From positions 496,001-560,000 of the forward strand of contig CAUQTV010000001.1 in the NCBI GenBank assembly GCA_963521185.1: DNA of 64,000 nt, written 5' to 3'. The notes under the pieces were generated by a model. The model was not told the origin of the DNA and made no database searches. It was given only the letters and a program-made list of their open reading frames with translations. The translations under genes were made by a program, and so were the position numbers. Origin of the DNA: Enterobacter_D sp963521185. Its GTDB lineage: Bacteria > Pseudomonadota > Gammaproteobacteria > Enterobacterales > Enterobacteriaceae. Shown here piece after piece: positions 8,948 through 17,697 of this stretch (its first letter is position 1; every line of letters starts with the position of its first letter).

Positions 8948-10278
8948 CCGATCGCATCGTCGCGTTTCTGATCCTTTGCCTGATGTTCAGCTTTCCGCTT
9001 GGCGTGGCAGTGATATTCACCGGTGAAGTGATCCTCAATTTTGTCTTCTTCTGGCCGCTGTTCATGTCGGCGCTATGGATAAGCGGGGGGCTTTATTTCT
9101 GGTTTTATCGCGAGCGCCACTGGCCGTGGGGAGAGGGCACGCCTGCCCCGGAACTGGAAGGCAATCCGCTGATTTCCATTCTGATCCCCTGCTATAACGA
9201 AGGGCTGAACGCGCGGGAGACCATCGAAGCGGCGCTGGCGCAGCGCTATGAAAATATTGAAGTTATCGCCATCAACGATGGCTCAAAAGACAACACCAAT
9301 GAGGTGCTGGACAGCCTGGCTGCGCAATACGAAAAGCTGCGGGTCATTCATCTGGCGGAAAACCAGGGCAAAGCGGTGGCGCTCCAGGCGGGCGCGGCGG
9401 CGGCGCGCAGTGATTTTCTGGTCTGTATCGACGGGGATGCGCTACTGGACAAGGACGCCGCCGCCTGGCTGGTGACGCCGCTGTTGAACCATCCTCGCGT
9501 GGGTGCAGTGACCGGCAACCCGCGTATTCGCACCCGCTCTACGCTCATTGGGCGCGTGCAGGTCGGTGAGTTCTCATCGATCATCGGGCTGATTAAACGT
9601 ACCCAGCGCGTCTACGGCCAGGTGTTTACCGTGTCGGGCGTGATCGCGGCGTTTCGCCGTCGCGCGCTGGCGGAAGTGGGCTACTGGAGCCCGGATATGA
9701 TCACCGAAGATATTGATATTAGCTGGAAGCTACAGCTGCGGCACTGGTCGGTCTTTTTCGAACCGCGCGCGCTGTGTTGGATCCTGATGCCCGAGACCTT
9801 AAAAGGGCTGTGGAAGCAGCGGTTACGCTGGGCGCAGGGCGGTGCCGAAGTCTTTATCGTTAACATGCGTCGCCTGTGGGCGTGGGAATTTCGTCGCATG
9901 TGGCCGTTATTCCTGGAGTTTTGTCTGTCCACCGTCTGGGCGTTTGCCTATGCGGTTTGTATCCTGCTCTACCTCATTGGGCTGCTGTTTCCGATGCCTG
10001 ATTCCTTATACGTTCAACATCTTTTCCCACCGGCTTTTACCGGGCTGATGCTCGGCGTGGTCTGTCTGCTGCAATTTATGGTCAGCCTGCTCATTGAGCG
10101 GCGCTATGAGAAAGGCATAGCGGCGTCGCTCTTCTGGATAATCTGGTTTCCGGTGGTGTACTGGATGTTAAGCCTGTTCACAACGCTGGTGGCTTTCCCA
10201 AAGGTCATGCTGAAGCGCAAGCGCAGCAGGGCGCGTTGGGTGAGTCCCGATCGCGGTATTGGGAGAATTGATCCATGA
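8944..10278 (+). CDS. pgaC: PgaC, poly-beta-1,6-N-acetylglucosamine synthase
   Basis: 444 residues from the ATG at 8944, which overlaps the pgaB stop; this start gives MTDRIVAFL, matching the E. coli N terminus. It is a family 2 glycosyltransferase of the inner membrane: two N-terminal helices, a cytoplasmic catalytic domain with NDGSKDNT, DGDALL, the catalytic TEDID and QRLRW motifs, then C-terminal helices (about 320-425). It polymerises UDP-GlcNAc and works with PgaD, which in E. coli responds to cyclic di-GMP. Identity with E. coli PgaC is very high across GNPRIRTRSTL and VSGVIAAFRR. Confidence 0.97.
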   Translation: MTDRIVAFLILCLMFSFPLGVAVIFTGEVILNFVFFWPLFMSALWISGGLYFWFYRERHWPWGEGTPAPELEGNPLISILIPCYNEGLNARETIEAALAQRYENIEVIAINDGSKDNTNEVLDSLAAQYEKLRVIHLAENQGKAVALQAGAAAARSDFLVCIDGDALLDKDAAAWLVTPLLNHPRVGAVTGNPRIRTRSTLIGRVQVGEFSSIIGLIKRTQRVYGQVFTVSGVIAAFRRRALAEVGYWSPDMITEDIDISWKLQLRHWSVFFEPRALCWILMPETLKGLWKQRLRWAQGGAEVFIVNMRRLWAWEFRRMWPLFLEFCLSTVWAFAYAVCILLYLIGLLFPMPDSLYVQHLFPPAFTGLMLGVVCLLQFMVSLLIERRYEKGIAASLFWIIWFPVVYWMLSLFTTLVAFPKVMLKRKRSRARWVSPDRGIGRIDP

Positions 10279-10703
10279 ACCAACCTCTGATCTTCACAGA
10301 ACAACGGGTATTTCCGCGCGCGCTGGACGCGGTGCTGACCGCCATTGCCTGGATAGGTTTTTCGTATCTGATCTACGCCGGGCTGATTGCCGCCATCGCG
10401 CACTCACCCTACATGGGCATCCGGCCGTTTTTTACCACCCTGAACACGGTAACGTTTTACCTGGTGGTGGCCGCCATTAATGGACTGGTACTGATTGGCT
10501 GGGCGAAATATAACCAGCTGCGCTTTCGCATCGAACGGCGTAAACGTCGCCCTGGGCTGGAAAAACATGAACTGGCCGCAAGCTTTGCCATCACCCCGGA
10601 ACTGGCGCTGGAGATGAGCAAAGGCCGCGTATTTACGCTGGCGCACTACGACACCGGGGCCATTGACCGCATCTGGCTGGCGAAAATGCTGGCGGAGGAG
10701 TAA
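10275..10703 (+). CDS. pgaD: PgaD, PNAG synthase accessory membrane protein
   Basis: 142 residues, close to the length of E. coli PgaD. The ATG overlaps the pgaC stop (ATGA), so the two are translationally coupled. Two membrane helices (about residues 15-40 and 55-80) are followed by a basic cytoplasmic tail (IERRKRRPGLEKHEL). PgaD is needed for PgaC activity and, in E. coli, helps form the cyclic di-GMP-sensitive synthase. Assignment rests on operon position, topology and size more than on strong motifs. Confidence 0.9.
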   Translation: MNQPLIFTEQRVFPRALDAVLTAIAWIGFSYLIYAGLIAAIAHSPYMGIRPFFTTLNTVTFYLVVAAINGLVLIGWAKYNQLRFRIERRKRRPGLEKHELAASFAITPELALEMSKGRVFTLAHYDTGAIDRIWLAKMLAEE

Positions 10704-10710
10704 ACAGTGC

Positions 10711-10740
10711 GCGCGGTAGCGCCTGGCTGGGCTACCGCGC
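10711..10740. terminator. Hairpin between pgaD and the convergent WYL regulator gene
   Basis: GCGCGGTAGC (10711-10720) pairs with GCTACCGCGC (10731-10740). There is no clear U tract, but it lies exactly between two convergent genes and could end both transcripts. Confidence 0.5.
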
Positions 10741-10750
10741 ATATTCAGGC

Positions 10751-11647
10751 TCAGGCTGTCAGCCAGGCCCTGATTTCGTCTTCCAGCTCCTGCTGCAAAC
10801 CGTCCGGTGCGAGGATTTTGAGGTGTGGGATCCAGTACTGCACAATCGGTAAGATCTCTTTTTTGTGCGAGATTTGTGAGGTGAGGATCAGACCGCCATC
10901 GGGCAACTGCTCTTTGATCCCTTGATCGCTCAGCAACTGGCGACGTAAAAAATACTCCGCCACCTCTGACGAGACCTTCAACACCACTTCGAATTTTTCG
11001 TTATTACCCCACACGCTCTCTTCCTGACGAATGCTCTGCAACAGCGCCGGATCGTGCGTAAAGGTGTCGAAGGTGCAATTCAGCGCAACGATTTTCGTCA
11101 GCGTGAAGTTTTTCATCCGTCCGTCGTGCCACGCGGCGAGATACCATACGCCGTTATAGTTGATGAGCTTATACGGCTCGGCGGCGTAACTGCGCTCGCC
11201 GTCGCCGCGCTTATAGCGAAAGGTGATGCGCCGTGACTCATCAATCGCCCCCTGTAAGCGGGTGAAGTTTTCACTCTGCCGACTGTCAGAAAGATATTTA
11301 TGGCCGTGCACCAGAAAGTTGGTCTGCGCGGACGGAGAGGCAATGGCCCCCAAAATCGACTTATTAAAGGTCGGGAAAAGCCCTTTCACGCCCGCCAGCT
11401 TCGAGAAAATCTCAATGCTGCCGCTGTCAAAACGCCCCAGCAGTTCCGGTGACAGCGAATAGCCGCCGGTCTGTTCATCGCGGTGTAGCGCCAGATCGGT
11501 CAGTCGGTCCTCAAGATCGCGGCGGATGGTCCGCTGATTAACGCCGTACTCCTCGGCGAGCTTATCCATATACAGCGTTTGACCGTTATTCAACCGTAAA
11601 AGAATATCCGCCAGTCGTGACGCCAGCAGTTGATTGCGATGACCCAT
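10751..11647 (-). CDS. WYL-domain transcriptional regulator (YafY-like)
   Basis: 298 residues from the ATG at 11647 (MGHRNQLL); an upstream ATG 60 bases earlier adds an unlikely N terminus. An N-terminal winged helix-turn-helix (about residues 5-60, with VNQRTIRRDLEDRL) is followed by a WYL domain (from about 130, with GVWYLAAWHDGR) and a WCX-like C-terminal region. WYL proteins sense small ligands or nucleic acids and regulate genes, often in stress or defence settings; this one has no adjacent defence gene. It converges on pgaD and is followed upstream by the sigma-54 activator gene on the same strand, so its target is unknown. Confidence 0.85.
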   Translation of the reverse strand: MGHRNQLLASRLADILLRLNNGQTLYMDKLAEEYGVNQRTIRRDLEDRLTDLALHRDEQTGGYSLSPELLGRFDSGSIEIFSKLAGVKGLFPTFNKSILGAIASPSAQTNFLVHGHKYLSDSRQSENFTRLQGAIDESRRITFRYKRGDGERSYAAEPYKLINYNGVWYLAAWHDGRMKNFTLTKIVALNCTFDTFTHDPALLQSIRQEESVWGNNEKFEVVLKVSSEVAEYFLRRQLLSDQGIKEQLPDGGLILTSQISHKKEILPIVQYWIPHLKILAPDGLQQELEDEIRAWLTA

Positions 11648-11831
11648 TTTTTCGTGTTTTCCTTGATCCCTGAACGCTATGCAGGCTGTCGCGAAAGCGC
11701 ATCTCACGACAAACTGACCCTAACGTATTATCGGCAATGGCTTTATTCTTTCTTTATTAACGGCAGCGCCAGAAAAACCTTAAGTTAAAAAAGGCTTTTC
11801 ATCGGCACGCGTGTGGCAGGAGTAAAGGGGT

Positions 11832-13592
11832 TTAGCGCGCCCGTTTCTCCCGGCGGCGATAGAGGGTGCTGCGAGAGATGCCGAGATTTTTAGCGGCCAG
11901 ACTCATATTGCCCTGTGCGGCACGAATGGCGCTTTCTTCATTCATGGGCGCACCAGGGGCCGGATGGGGGCGGGGCAGACTGCTGTCGGCGGGTAAATCC
12001 ACAAGCGTGATGCACTCGCCGTCGTTGGCCAGCGCCATCAGCACGCGGAGCTGGCTCACTAACTGGCGTACATTGCCCGGCCAGGGGCGGCGGGCAAGCT
12101 CGCTGACCACCTCGTCACTGAGCGTCAGGCGGCGGTTCACCGCCCCCAGTTCGTGCCACAGCTGGCGGATAAAGGCGTCTAACTGCGTCCATTCGCGCAG
12201 CGGCGGAATTCGCAGATGGAATTCCTGAATGCGGTAGAGCAGATCTTCACGAAACGCGCCGTCCTGCACGCGCGCCGCCAGATCCTGGTGCGTGGCGCAG
12301 ATCAGGGCAAAATTGACGTCGCTGGCGGTGTTCGATCCCAGCGGCGTGACTTTTTTCTCCTGCAACACGCGCAGCAGCCGGGTTTGCAGCGACGGCGGCA
12401 TGTCGCCAATCTCATCAAGAAACAGCACGCCGCCGTGGGCCTCGCGCAGTTTGCCGATATAGCCTTTCGGGTTCGCGCCGGTAAACGCGCCGGGCGCATA
12501 GCCGAACAGTTCCGACTCAATCAGATTTTCCGGCAGCGCCGCGCAGTTGATGGCGACAAACGGGCCGTTACGCCACTGGCTACAGGCGTGCAGCTCCCGG
12601 CTCATATACTCTTTGCCACAGCCGGTTTCCCCGGTCACGCACAGGGCAATGCCGGCGTTGACGATGCGCAGCGCTTTCTCTTTTTCCGGGCCAGGTATTT
12701 CCTGCCGGGGCGCAATACCTCGCCCGCTGAAACGGCGCGTGGGCGGCGTCTGGCGCAGGAAGTAGCGGCGCTGGTTTTTGGCCTTCAGGGCCGAGGTGCC
12801 ACCGCGCAGATCGAGATCCGGAAACAGCGCGGCAAGGTTTGTCGCACCGAGGTGTCCCGCCGTGAGACAGAATTCATCCATTGCCAGTTTGTTGGCCCCA
12901 AGCAGGGTGTTGTCTTCAAAAATCAGCAGCAGCTCCTCCGCGCTGCCAAGCCTGGCGGCGTCCGGGTGCAGGCTCAACAGCCAGCGATTCGCGCCCACGG
13001 CGCTGGTGGCCCAGGCGTGTTCAATTTGCGCGACCGCATGGCGCACCAGCGTCGCCGCGTCACGCCGGGGGGCCAGTGCGGGCGTGGAGAGATCCAGCAC
13101 CCCGGCAATCTGTCCGTCCGGGCGAAACACTGGTGAGGCGGAGCAGAACAGCCCGGCGTTGCGGCTAAGATAGTGCTCACCACCGGCCACTTCGCAGTGG
13201 CGTTGCAGGGCCAGTGCCGTGCCGATGGCATTGGTACCGCGCGCGTGTTCACCCCAGAGATTTCCCGGTGAAAGGGCGTAGCGCTGGGCCTTATGTAAAA
13301 AATCGCTGTTGCCGTGGGTTTCCAGCACCAGCCCGTTTGCGTCGGACATCACCATAATCGACGGATGGCTTGCCAGCGCCTCATGCAGCCGGGCCAGCTG
13401 CGGGGCGACCAGTTTGCCAATCCAGGCGTTTTCCGCCCGGGCGTCTTCGAGCTGCGATGTCACCACCCACGGCTGCGCGTCGTCGTCACGGGTTAAGCCG
13501 TAGCTAAGACTGCGTTGCCAGGAATCCTCCAGCGCGAAAGGTAGCGCGCACTGGGGGCGGGCGGGGACCGACGATCGAACACGTTGCGACAT
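11832..13592 (-). CDS. Sigma-54-dependent activator, AcoR-like
   Basis: 586 residues from the ATG at 13592, chosen because GTGGAG lies seven bases before it; the frame stays open upstream into the promoter. Layout: an N-terminal sensor with GAF character (about 60-230), an AAA+ sigma-54 domain with Walker A GETGCGKE, the sigma-contact loop GAFTGA, Walker B LFLDEIGD and the LLYRI region, and a Fis-type helix-turn-helix at the end (AAKNLGISRSTLYRR). It is divergent from the aldehyde dehydrogenase gene, whose promoter has a sigma-54 sequence, so it very likely activates that gene in response to acetoin, ethanol or an aldehyde. Confidence 0.9.
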   Translation of the reverse strand: MSQRVRSSVPARPQCALPFALEDSWQRSLSYGLTRDDDAQPWVVTSQLEDARAENAWIGKLVAPQLARLHEALASHPSIMVMSDANGLVLETHGNSDFLHKAQRYALSPGNLWGEHARGTNAIGTALALQRHCEVAGGEHYLSRNAGLFCSASPVFRPDGQIAGVLDLSTPALAPRRDAATLVRHAVAQIEHAWATSAVGANRWLLSLHPDAARLGSAEELLLIFEDNTLLGANKLAMDEFCLTAGHLGATNLAALFPDLDLRGGTSALKAKNQRRYFLRQTPPTRRFSGRGIAPRQEIPGPEKEKALRIVNAGIALCVTGETGCGKEYMSRELHACSQWRNGPFVAINCAALPENLIESELFGYAPGAFTGANPKGYIGKLREAHGGVLFLDEIGDMPPSLQTRLLRVLQEKKVTPLGSNTASDVNFALICATHQDLAARVQDGAFREDLLYRIQEFHLRIPPLREWTQLDAFIRQLWHELGAVNRRLTLSDEVVSELARRPWPGNVRQLVSQLRVLMALANDGECITLVDLPADSSLPRPHPAPGAPMNEESAIRAAQGNMSLAAKNLGISRSTLYRRREKRAR

Positions 13593-13615
13593 GGCAGGCT
13601 CCACAAAAACGGATG

Positions 13616-13680
13616 TTACAATTGTGTAGCATAAAGGTGTTGCGTATGTAGCGATGCGCGACACAATTCCTGAATTGTCT
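13616..13680. promoter_or_regulatory. Possible upstream activating sites for the AcoR-like protein
   Basis: The motif ACAATTGT (13618-13625) and the perfect inverted repeat ACAATTC-CT-GAATTGT (13663-13678) share an ACAATT half site. They lie about 105-170 bases upstream of the sigma-54 promoter, where enhancer sites normally sit. That the AcoR-like protein binds them is inferred. Confidence 0.45.
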
Positions 13681-13783
13681 GCGCTGTTATTTTGTTCGAT
13701 TTGCGGTGTTGAATCGGCGTGTAATAACATTACTTATTGATAGTGTTGAACAATTTAAGATTTTCTCTGCCCTGAGCGAGAAG

Positions 13784-13799
13784 TGGCATAAGAGCTGCT
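13784..13799 (+). promoter_or_regulatory. Sigma-54 promoter of the aldehyde dehydrogenase gene
   Basis: TGGCATAAGAGCTGCT has the GG and GC dinucleotides separated by exactly ten bases, as in the consensus TGGCAC-N5-TTGCA. Transcription would begin near 13811, about 57 bases before the start codon. The divergent neighbour is a sigma-54 activator. Confidence 0.75.
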
Positions 13800-13867
13800 T
13801 ATGATGTTTGTCCGCCCGCATGGCGCGACGCCTCACCTGTGACCCTATAAGAAAAGAGGAACATCTT

Positions 13868-15388
13868 ATGCAATACGCTCATCCTGGCAAAAACGGATCG
13901 ACCGTCTCCTTTAAGAAACGTTACGGCAACTACATTGGCGGTGAATTTGTTGATCCGGTTGAAGGTCGTTGGTTCGAAAACACCAGCCCGGTGACCGGTG
14001 AGGTGATTGCCGAGTTCCCGCGTTCAGGTGCAGAAGATATTGAGAAAGCGCTGGATGCCGCCCACGCGGCGGCGGATGCCTGGGGCCAGACCAGTGCGCA
14101 GGAGCGCTCAAATGTGCTGCTGGCGATTGCCGATCGTATTGAGGCCAATCTGGAACTGCTGGCGCTGACGGAAACCTGGGATAACGGCAAACCGATTCGT
14201 GAAACCCTGGGCGCGGATTTACCGCTGGCGGTGGATCACTTCCGCTATTTCGCCGGCTGTATTCGCGCGCAGGAAGGCACGGCGGCGGAGATCGACAGCA
14301 CCACCGTGGCCTACCACATTTTTGAACCGCTGGGCGTGGTCGGGCAAATTATCCCGTGGAACTTCCCACTGCTGATGGCCGCCTGGAAACTGGGTCCGGC
14401 GCTGGCGGCAGGCAACTGCGTGGTGTTAAAACCGGCGGAGCAAACCCCGCTCGGTATTTCCGTGCTGATGGAGCTGATTGGCGATCTGCTGCCAAAAGGC
14501 GTACTCAACGTGGTACACGGTTACGGCACCGAAGCGGGGGAGCCGCTGGCACGCAGCAAACGCATCGAAAAAATTGCCTTTACCGGATCCACCTCCATTG
14601 GACGGCACATTCTGTCCTGTGCGGCGGAGAACATCATTCCGAGTACCGTCGAGCTGGGCGGCAAATCGCCGAATATCTATTTTGAAGATGTGATGAACGG
14701 CGACGCTGATTTTATCGACAAAGCGATCGAAGGCGTGGTGCTCGGCTTCTTCAACCAGGGCGAAGTCTGTACCTGCCCGTCCCGCGTGCTGGTGCAGGAA
14801 TCCATCTATCCGCAGTTCGTGGAAAAAGTCCTCGCGCGCATGGAAACCATCCGCAAAGGCGACCCCTTTGACACCGACACCATGATCGGCGCGCAGGCCT
14901 CCCGCGAACAGTACGACAAAATCCTCTCCTACATTGACATCGCACGGGAAGAGGGCGGGGAGATCATCACCGGCGGGGCGCACATTGACCACGGCAACAC
15001 GCTGCAAAACGGCTTCTACATTCAGCCGACGCTGATCAAAGGCGATAACTCAATGCGCTGCTTCCAGGAGGAGATCTTCGGACCGGTCATCGGTATTACC
15101 ACCTTCAAAGATGAAGCCGAAGCGCTGCGCATCGCCAACGATACCGAATACGGTCTGGGTGCCGGGCTGTGGACGCTGGATATCAACCGCGCATGGCGCA
15201 TGGGCCGCGCGATCAAAGCCGGTCGCGTGTGGACCAACTGCTATCATCTTTACCCGGCACATGCGGCCTTTGGCGGCTATAAAAACTCCGGCGTCGGACG
15301 TGAAACCCACAAAATGGCGCTAAACCAGTACCAGCAAACTAAAAACCTGCTGGTGAGCTACAGCGGAAAACCGTTAGGGCTGTATTAA
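13868..15388 (+). CDS. NAD-dependent aldehyde dehydrogenase, ExaC/AcoD/AldB type
   Basis: 506 residues from the ATG at 13868, preceded by AAGAGGAACATCTT; in-frame starts further upstream lie in the promoter. The full aldehyde dehydrogenase fold is present, with the proton-relay asparagine in PWNFP, the NAD-binding GSTSIG, the catalytic glutamate in ELGGKSPN and the catalytic cysteine in NQGEVCTCPSR. The N terminus (MQYAHPG, then RYGNYIGGEFVDPV) resembles Pseudomonas ExaC and acetoin-linked AcoD; E. coli AldB is also close. It oxidises acetaldehyde and similar short aldehydes to acids in the cytoplasm. It is monocistronic, ends at a large palindrome and is predicted to be sigma-54-driven. Confidence 0.93.
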   Translation: MQYAHPGKNGSTVSFKKRYGNYIGGEFVDPVEGRWFENTSPVTGEVIAEFPRSGAEDIEKALDAAHAAADAWGQTSAQERSNVLLAIADRIEANLELLALTETWDNGKPIRETLGADLPLAVDHFRYFAGCIRAQEGTAAEIDSTTVAYHIFEPLGVVGQIIPWNFPLLMAAWKLGPALAAGNCVVLKPAEQTPLGISVLMELIGDLLPKGVLNVVHGYGTEAGEPLARSKRIEKIAFTGSTSIGRHILSCAAENIIPSTVELGGKSPNIYFEDVMNGDADFIDKAIEGVVLGFFNQGEVCTCPSRVLVQESIYPQFVEKVLARMETIRKGDPFDTDTMIGAQASREQYDKILSYIDIAREEGGEIITGGAHIDHGNTLQNGFYIQPTLIKGDNSMRCFQEEIFGPVIGITTFKDEAEALRIANDTEYGLGAGLWTLDINRAWRMGRAIKAGRVWTNCYHLYPAHAAFGGYKNSGVGRETHKMALNQYQQTKNLLVSYSGKPLGLY

Positions 15389-15395
15389 GTTCATT

Positions 15396-15460
15396 ACCCC
15401 TCACCCCGCCCGTGCACCGCTCGTTCCCTCTCCCGTTGGGAGAGGGTTAGGGTGAGGGGT
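15396..15460. repeat. Nested palindrome of the enterobacterial intergenic-repeat type
   Basis: Outer arms ACCCCTCACC (15396-15405) and GGTGAGGGGT (15451-15460) enclose inner arms CCCTCTCCC (15426-15434) and GGGAGAGGG (15438-15446). The motif resembles a dispersed palindrome common between convergent genes in enteric genomes. It fills the space between the aldehyde dehydrogenase and aminotransferase genes and can serve as a bidirectional terminator. A genome-wide count would confirm that it is dispersed. Confidence 0.7.
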
Positions 15461-15466
15461 TATCCT

Positions 15467-16645
15467 CTATACAAACACCTTTAGCGCCGCGATTCGCGTA
15501 AGGGCGTTCTTTAGCGCTGCGTCGTCCGCCGTCAGGCTGATGCGGATATAGCCCTCGCCGCCCGCGCCAAATCCGGTGCCTGGCGCGACCAGCACGTGGG
15601 CAGCGGTTAACAGCCGTTCGGCAAACTGCTGCGTGCTGAACCCGGCGGGCACTGGCAACCAAAGAAAGAAGGTGCCCTGATCTGCGCTCACCGGCCAGTG
15701 CATCCGGGCAAGTGTCTGCAACACCCATTCACGGCGCTGATGATAAACCGCCACCAGCTGCTGCATCCGCGAGGCGGGCAGCGACAGGGCGGTGATGGCC
15801 GCGTCCTGAATCGCGCCAAACACCGTACTGTAGCTGTGAGTGTGCAGCTTCTTAAACGCCTGAATAATCGACGCGTTCCCCACGGCGAAACCAAAGCGCC
15901 ACCCGGCCATGCGGAAGGTTTTCGACATCGTGTAGGTTTCCACGCCCCATTCCTTACCGCCCGGACGGGCGAGTAAGCTCACTGGCGCATCCTGCGGGTG
16001 GCTGCCGATGGCCGCATAGGCAAAATCATGCAGCACTGGCGTGTGGTAGCGCCGGGCGAAAGCCAGCGCCGCGTCGAACAATTCGGGTGTCGCCATCGCG
16101 CCGGTGGGGTTGTGCGGATAGTTGAGCATCAGTAGCCCGCTCTGACGGGCAATCTCATCCGGCACGCGGGTGAAATCTGGCAGGAAGCTCTCCGCTTCGC
16201 GCAGCGGAATACCGTAAAAGGTCGCCTGTGCCTGAAGGGCGGCTGAGCGGTAAATCGGGTAGCAGGGATCGGTAGAAATAATCACCTGCCCAGGATTGAC
16301 CACCGCGCGGGGGATCCCGCTCACGCCGATGTGCGAGCCTTGAAACACTGCCACTTCCCGGTCAGGATCCAGCGTAACGCCGTAGTGTCGCTGGTAAAAA
16401 TCGGCAATCGCCTGGCGTATCTCAGCTTTGCCCCAGAACGACGGGTAGTCGTGATTGCGCGGGTCCGCCGCCGCCGTTTGCAGCCTGTCGATGATTTCGG
16501 GGGCAGTGGGCTGCCTAGGACTGCCGCTCGACAGGTCAATCAGCGGCAGTTCGGGGGTATCAAACTGTCGGGCCTGTTTTTCCAACAGGCTAAACAGGTT
16601 CTCTTCCAGATGATTGATTAAATCTGCTGCGGCAAAATCAGGCAT
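15467..16645 (-). CDS. Class I/II PLP-dependent aminotransferase
   Basis: 392 residues from the ATG at 16645 (MPDFAAADLI), which has GGGAAG five bases before it; a TTG start upstream adds 11 residues. Fold type I aminotransferase: substrate-side SSGSPRQPT, the conserved NYPHNPTG, and the PLP lysine in TYTMSKTFRMAGWRFG. It moves amino groups between amino acids and 2-oxo acids in the cytoplasm. It is divergent from a MetQ/MetN/MetI-type transporter and near an HcxA-like 2-oxo-acid reductase; E. coli has a comparable pairing of the methionine aminotransferase YbdL with YbdH. Methionine or a related amino acid is therefore a reasonable substrate, but this is inferred. Confidence 0.85.
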   Translation of the reverse strand: MPDFAAADLINHLEENLFSLLEKQARQFDTPELPLIDLSSGSPRQPTAPEIIDRLQTAAADPRNHDYPSFWGKAEIRQAIADFYQRHYGVTLDPDREVAVFQGSHIGVSGIPRAVVNPGQVIISTDPCYPIYRSAALQAQATFYGIPLREAESFLPDFTRVPDEIARQSGLLMLNYPHNPTGAMATPELFDAALAFARRYHTPVLHDFAYAAIGSHPQDAPVSLLARPGGKEWGVETYTMSKTFRMAGWRFGFAVGNASIIQAFKKLHTHSYSTVFGAIQDAAITALSLPASRMQQLVAVYHQRREWVLQTLARMHWPVSADQGTFFLWLPVPAGFSTQQFAERLLTAAHVLVAPGTGFGAGGEGYIRISLTADDAALKNALTRIAALKVFV

Positions 16646-16881
16646 AGTCTTCCCGGATATATTCACATTTACCCTCAATATGGCATAAGTGCTCGCGGCT
16701 TTGCATTCTCAGCCCCGCCGTTATAAAGGATAAAAATCGCTATGCATTTGCGCTTTTTGAATATGCGCAGCCTGCGTTTGGTTATCACAAAAAAGCAAAA
16801 TGGATCGTCGCTATTTCGCTTACAACCGCCCCGACGCTGTGATTTAATCAATTTGACCTGAAATCTTTTGGAGTATTTTCA

Positions 16882-17688
16882 ATGAAAAAGCCGATTTATC
16901 TGGGCGTTATTATGGCGCTATTATCCAGCGTTTCTTCTCTGGCAAACGCGCAGGATAAAGTGATCCGCGTCGGCTTTAATCCAGGGCCGTATAAAGAGCA
17001 GTTTGAAAAAGGCGTTGCACCTTATTTGATCAAAAAAGGCTATCAGGTTGAATATAAAGATTTCAGCGACGGTATTCAGGTTAACGACGCCGTGGCACGT
17101 GGCACTATCGACGCCAATATCATGCAGCATCCGGTGTATTTAAAATCGGTGAATGAGCGGTTAGGCATCGAAAACACCGGCATTGTGCAGGTGCCGACGC
17201 CGCCGATGGGGCTCTATTCAGAGAAGATCAAACAGCTGGCGCAACCGACCGAAGGCACCACTGTCTCGGTGCCCAATCAGGCGTCGAACGAGTACCGCGC
17301 CGCGCTGGTGCTGCAAAGCCTCGGCTGGATTAAGATCGATCCGAAAAGCGATCCGGCGACCTTCTCCCAGCGCAATATTACGGAAAACCCGTACAAAATT
17401 GTGCTTAAGGAGATGGACAACGCCCAGCAGGTGCGTGCGCTGCCGGATGTGGATTACGGACTGATTCAGGGTAACTTTGCGGTCTCCAGTGGGATCAAAC
17501 TGGCGTCGGCGCTGAAGCTCGAAGATCCCACCAGTAACTTTATTAATATCGTTACCGTTGCCGGTAAAAATAAAGACGCACAGTTTTCCAAAGATATTAT
17601 TGACGGTTACCATTCGGCAGAATTTAAACAGTATATCGCCAGTAACGCGCAGTACAGCGGTTATCTGTTGCCAGACTATTTGAAATAA
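16882..17688 (+). CDS. MetQ/NlpA-family periplasmic substrate-binding protein
   Basis: 268 residues. A signal peptide ends near ANA-Q (about residue 23), with no lipobox cysteine, so the mature protein is free in the periplasm, unlike lipidated MetQ. The NlpA-family body starts at KVIRVGFNPGPY and carries the substrate region DANIMQHPVYL, and SNEYRAALVL. The ribosome site TTTGGAGTATTTTC is good. It is the first gene of a run of five plus-strand genes with small gaps (MetN-, MetI-type, molybdoenzyme, dehydrogenase). Family members bind methionine, its isomers or other small sulfur or D-amino acids. The ligand here is unproven. Confidence 0.88.
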   Translation: MKKPIYLGVIMALLSSVSSLANAQDKVIRVGFNPGPYKEQFEKGVAPYLIKKGYQVEYKDFSDGIQVNDAVARGTIDANIMQHPVYLKSVNERLGIENTGIVQVPTPPMGLYSEKIKQLAQPTEGTTVSVPNQASNEYRAALVLQSLGWIKIDPKSDPATFSQRNITENPYKIVLKEMDNAQQVRALPDVDYGLIQGNFAVSSGIKLASALKLEDPTSNFINIVTVAGKNKDAQFSKDIIDGYHSAEFKQYIASNAQYSGYLLPDYLK

Positions 17689-17697
17689 TCTTTGCCG

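Noticed and set aside
11728..11760. Possible sigma-28 promoter upstream of the WYL regulator on the minus strand
   Set aside because: The -10 element GCCGATAA is perfect, but the only TAAAG-like -35 is 13 bases away instead of 11, and the gene has no flagellar connection.
12216..13136. Plus-strand open frame of 306 codons opposite the AcoR-like gene
   Set aside because: The minus strand encodes a complete sigma-54 activator with all motifs; the plus-strand frame shows no domain and has shadow composition.
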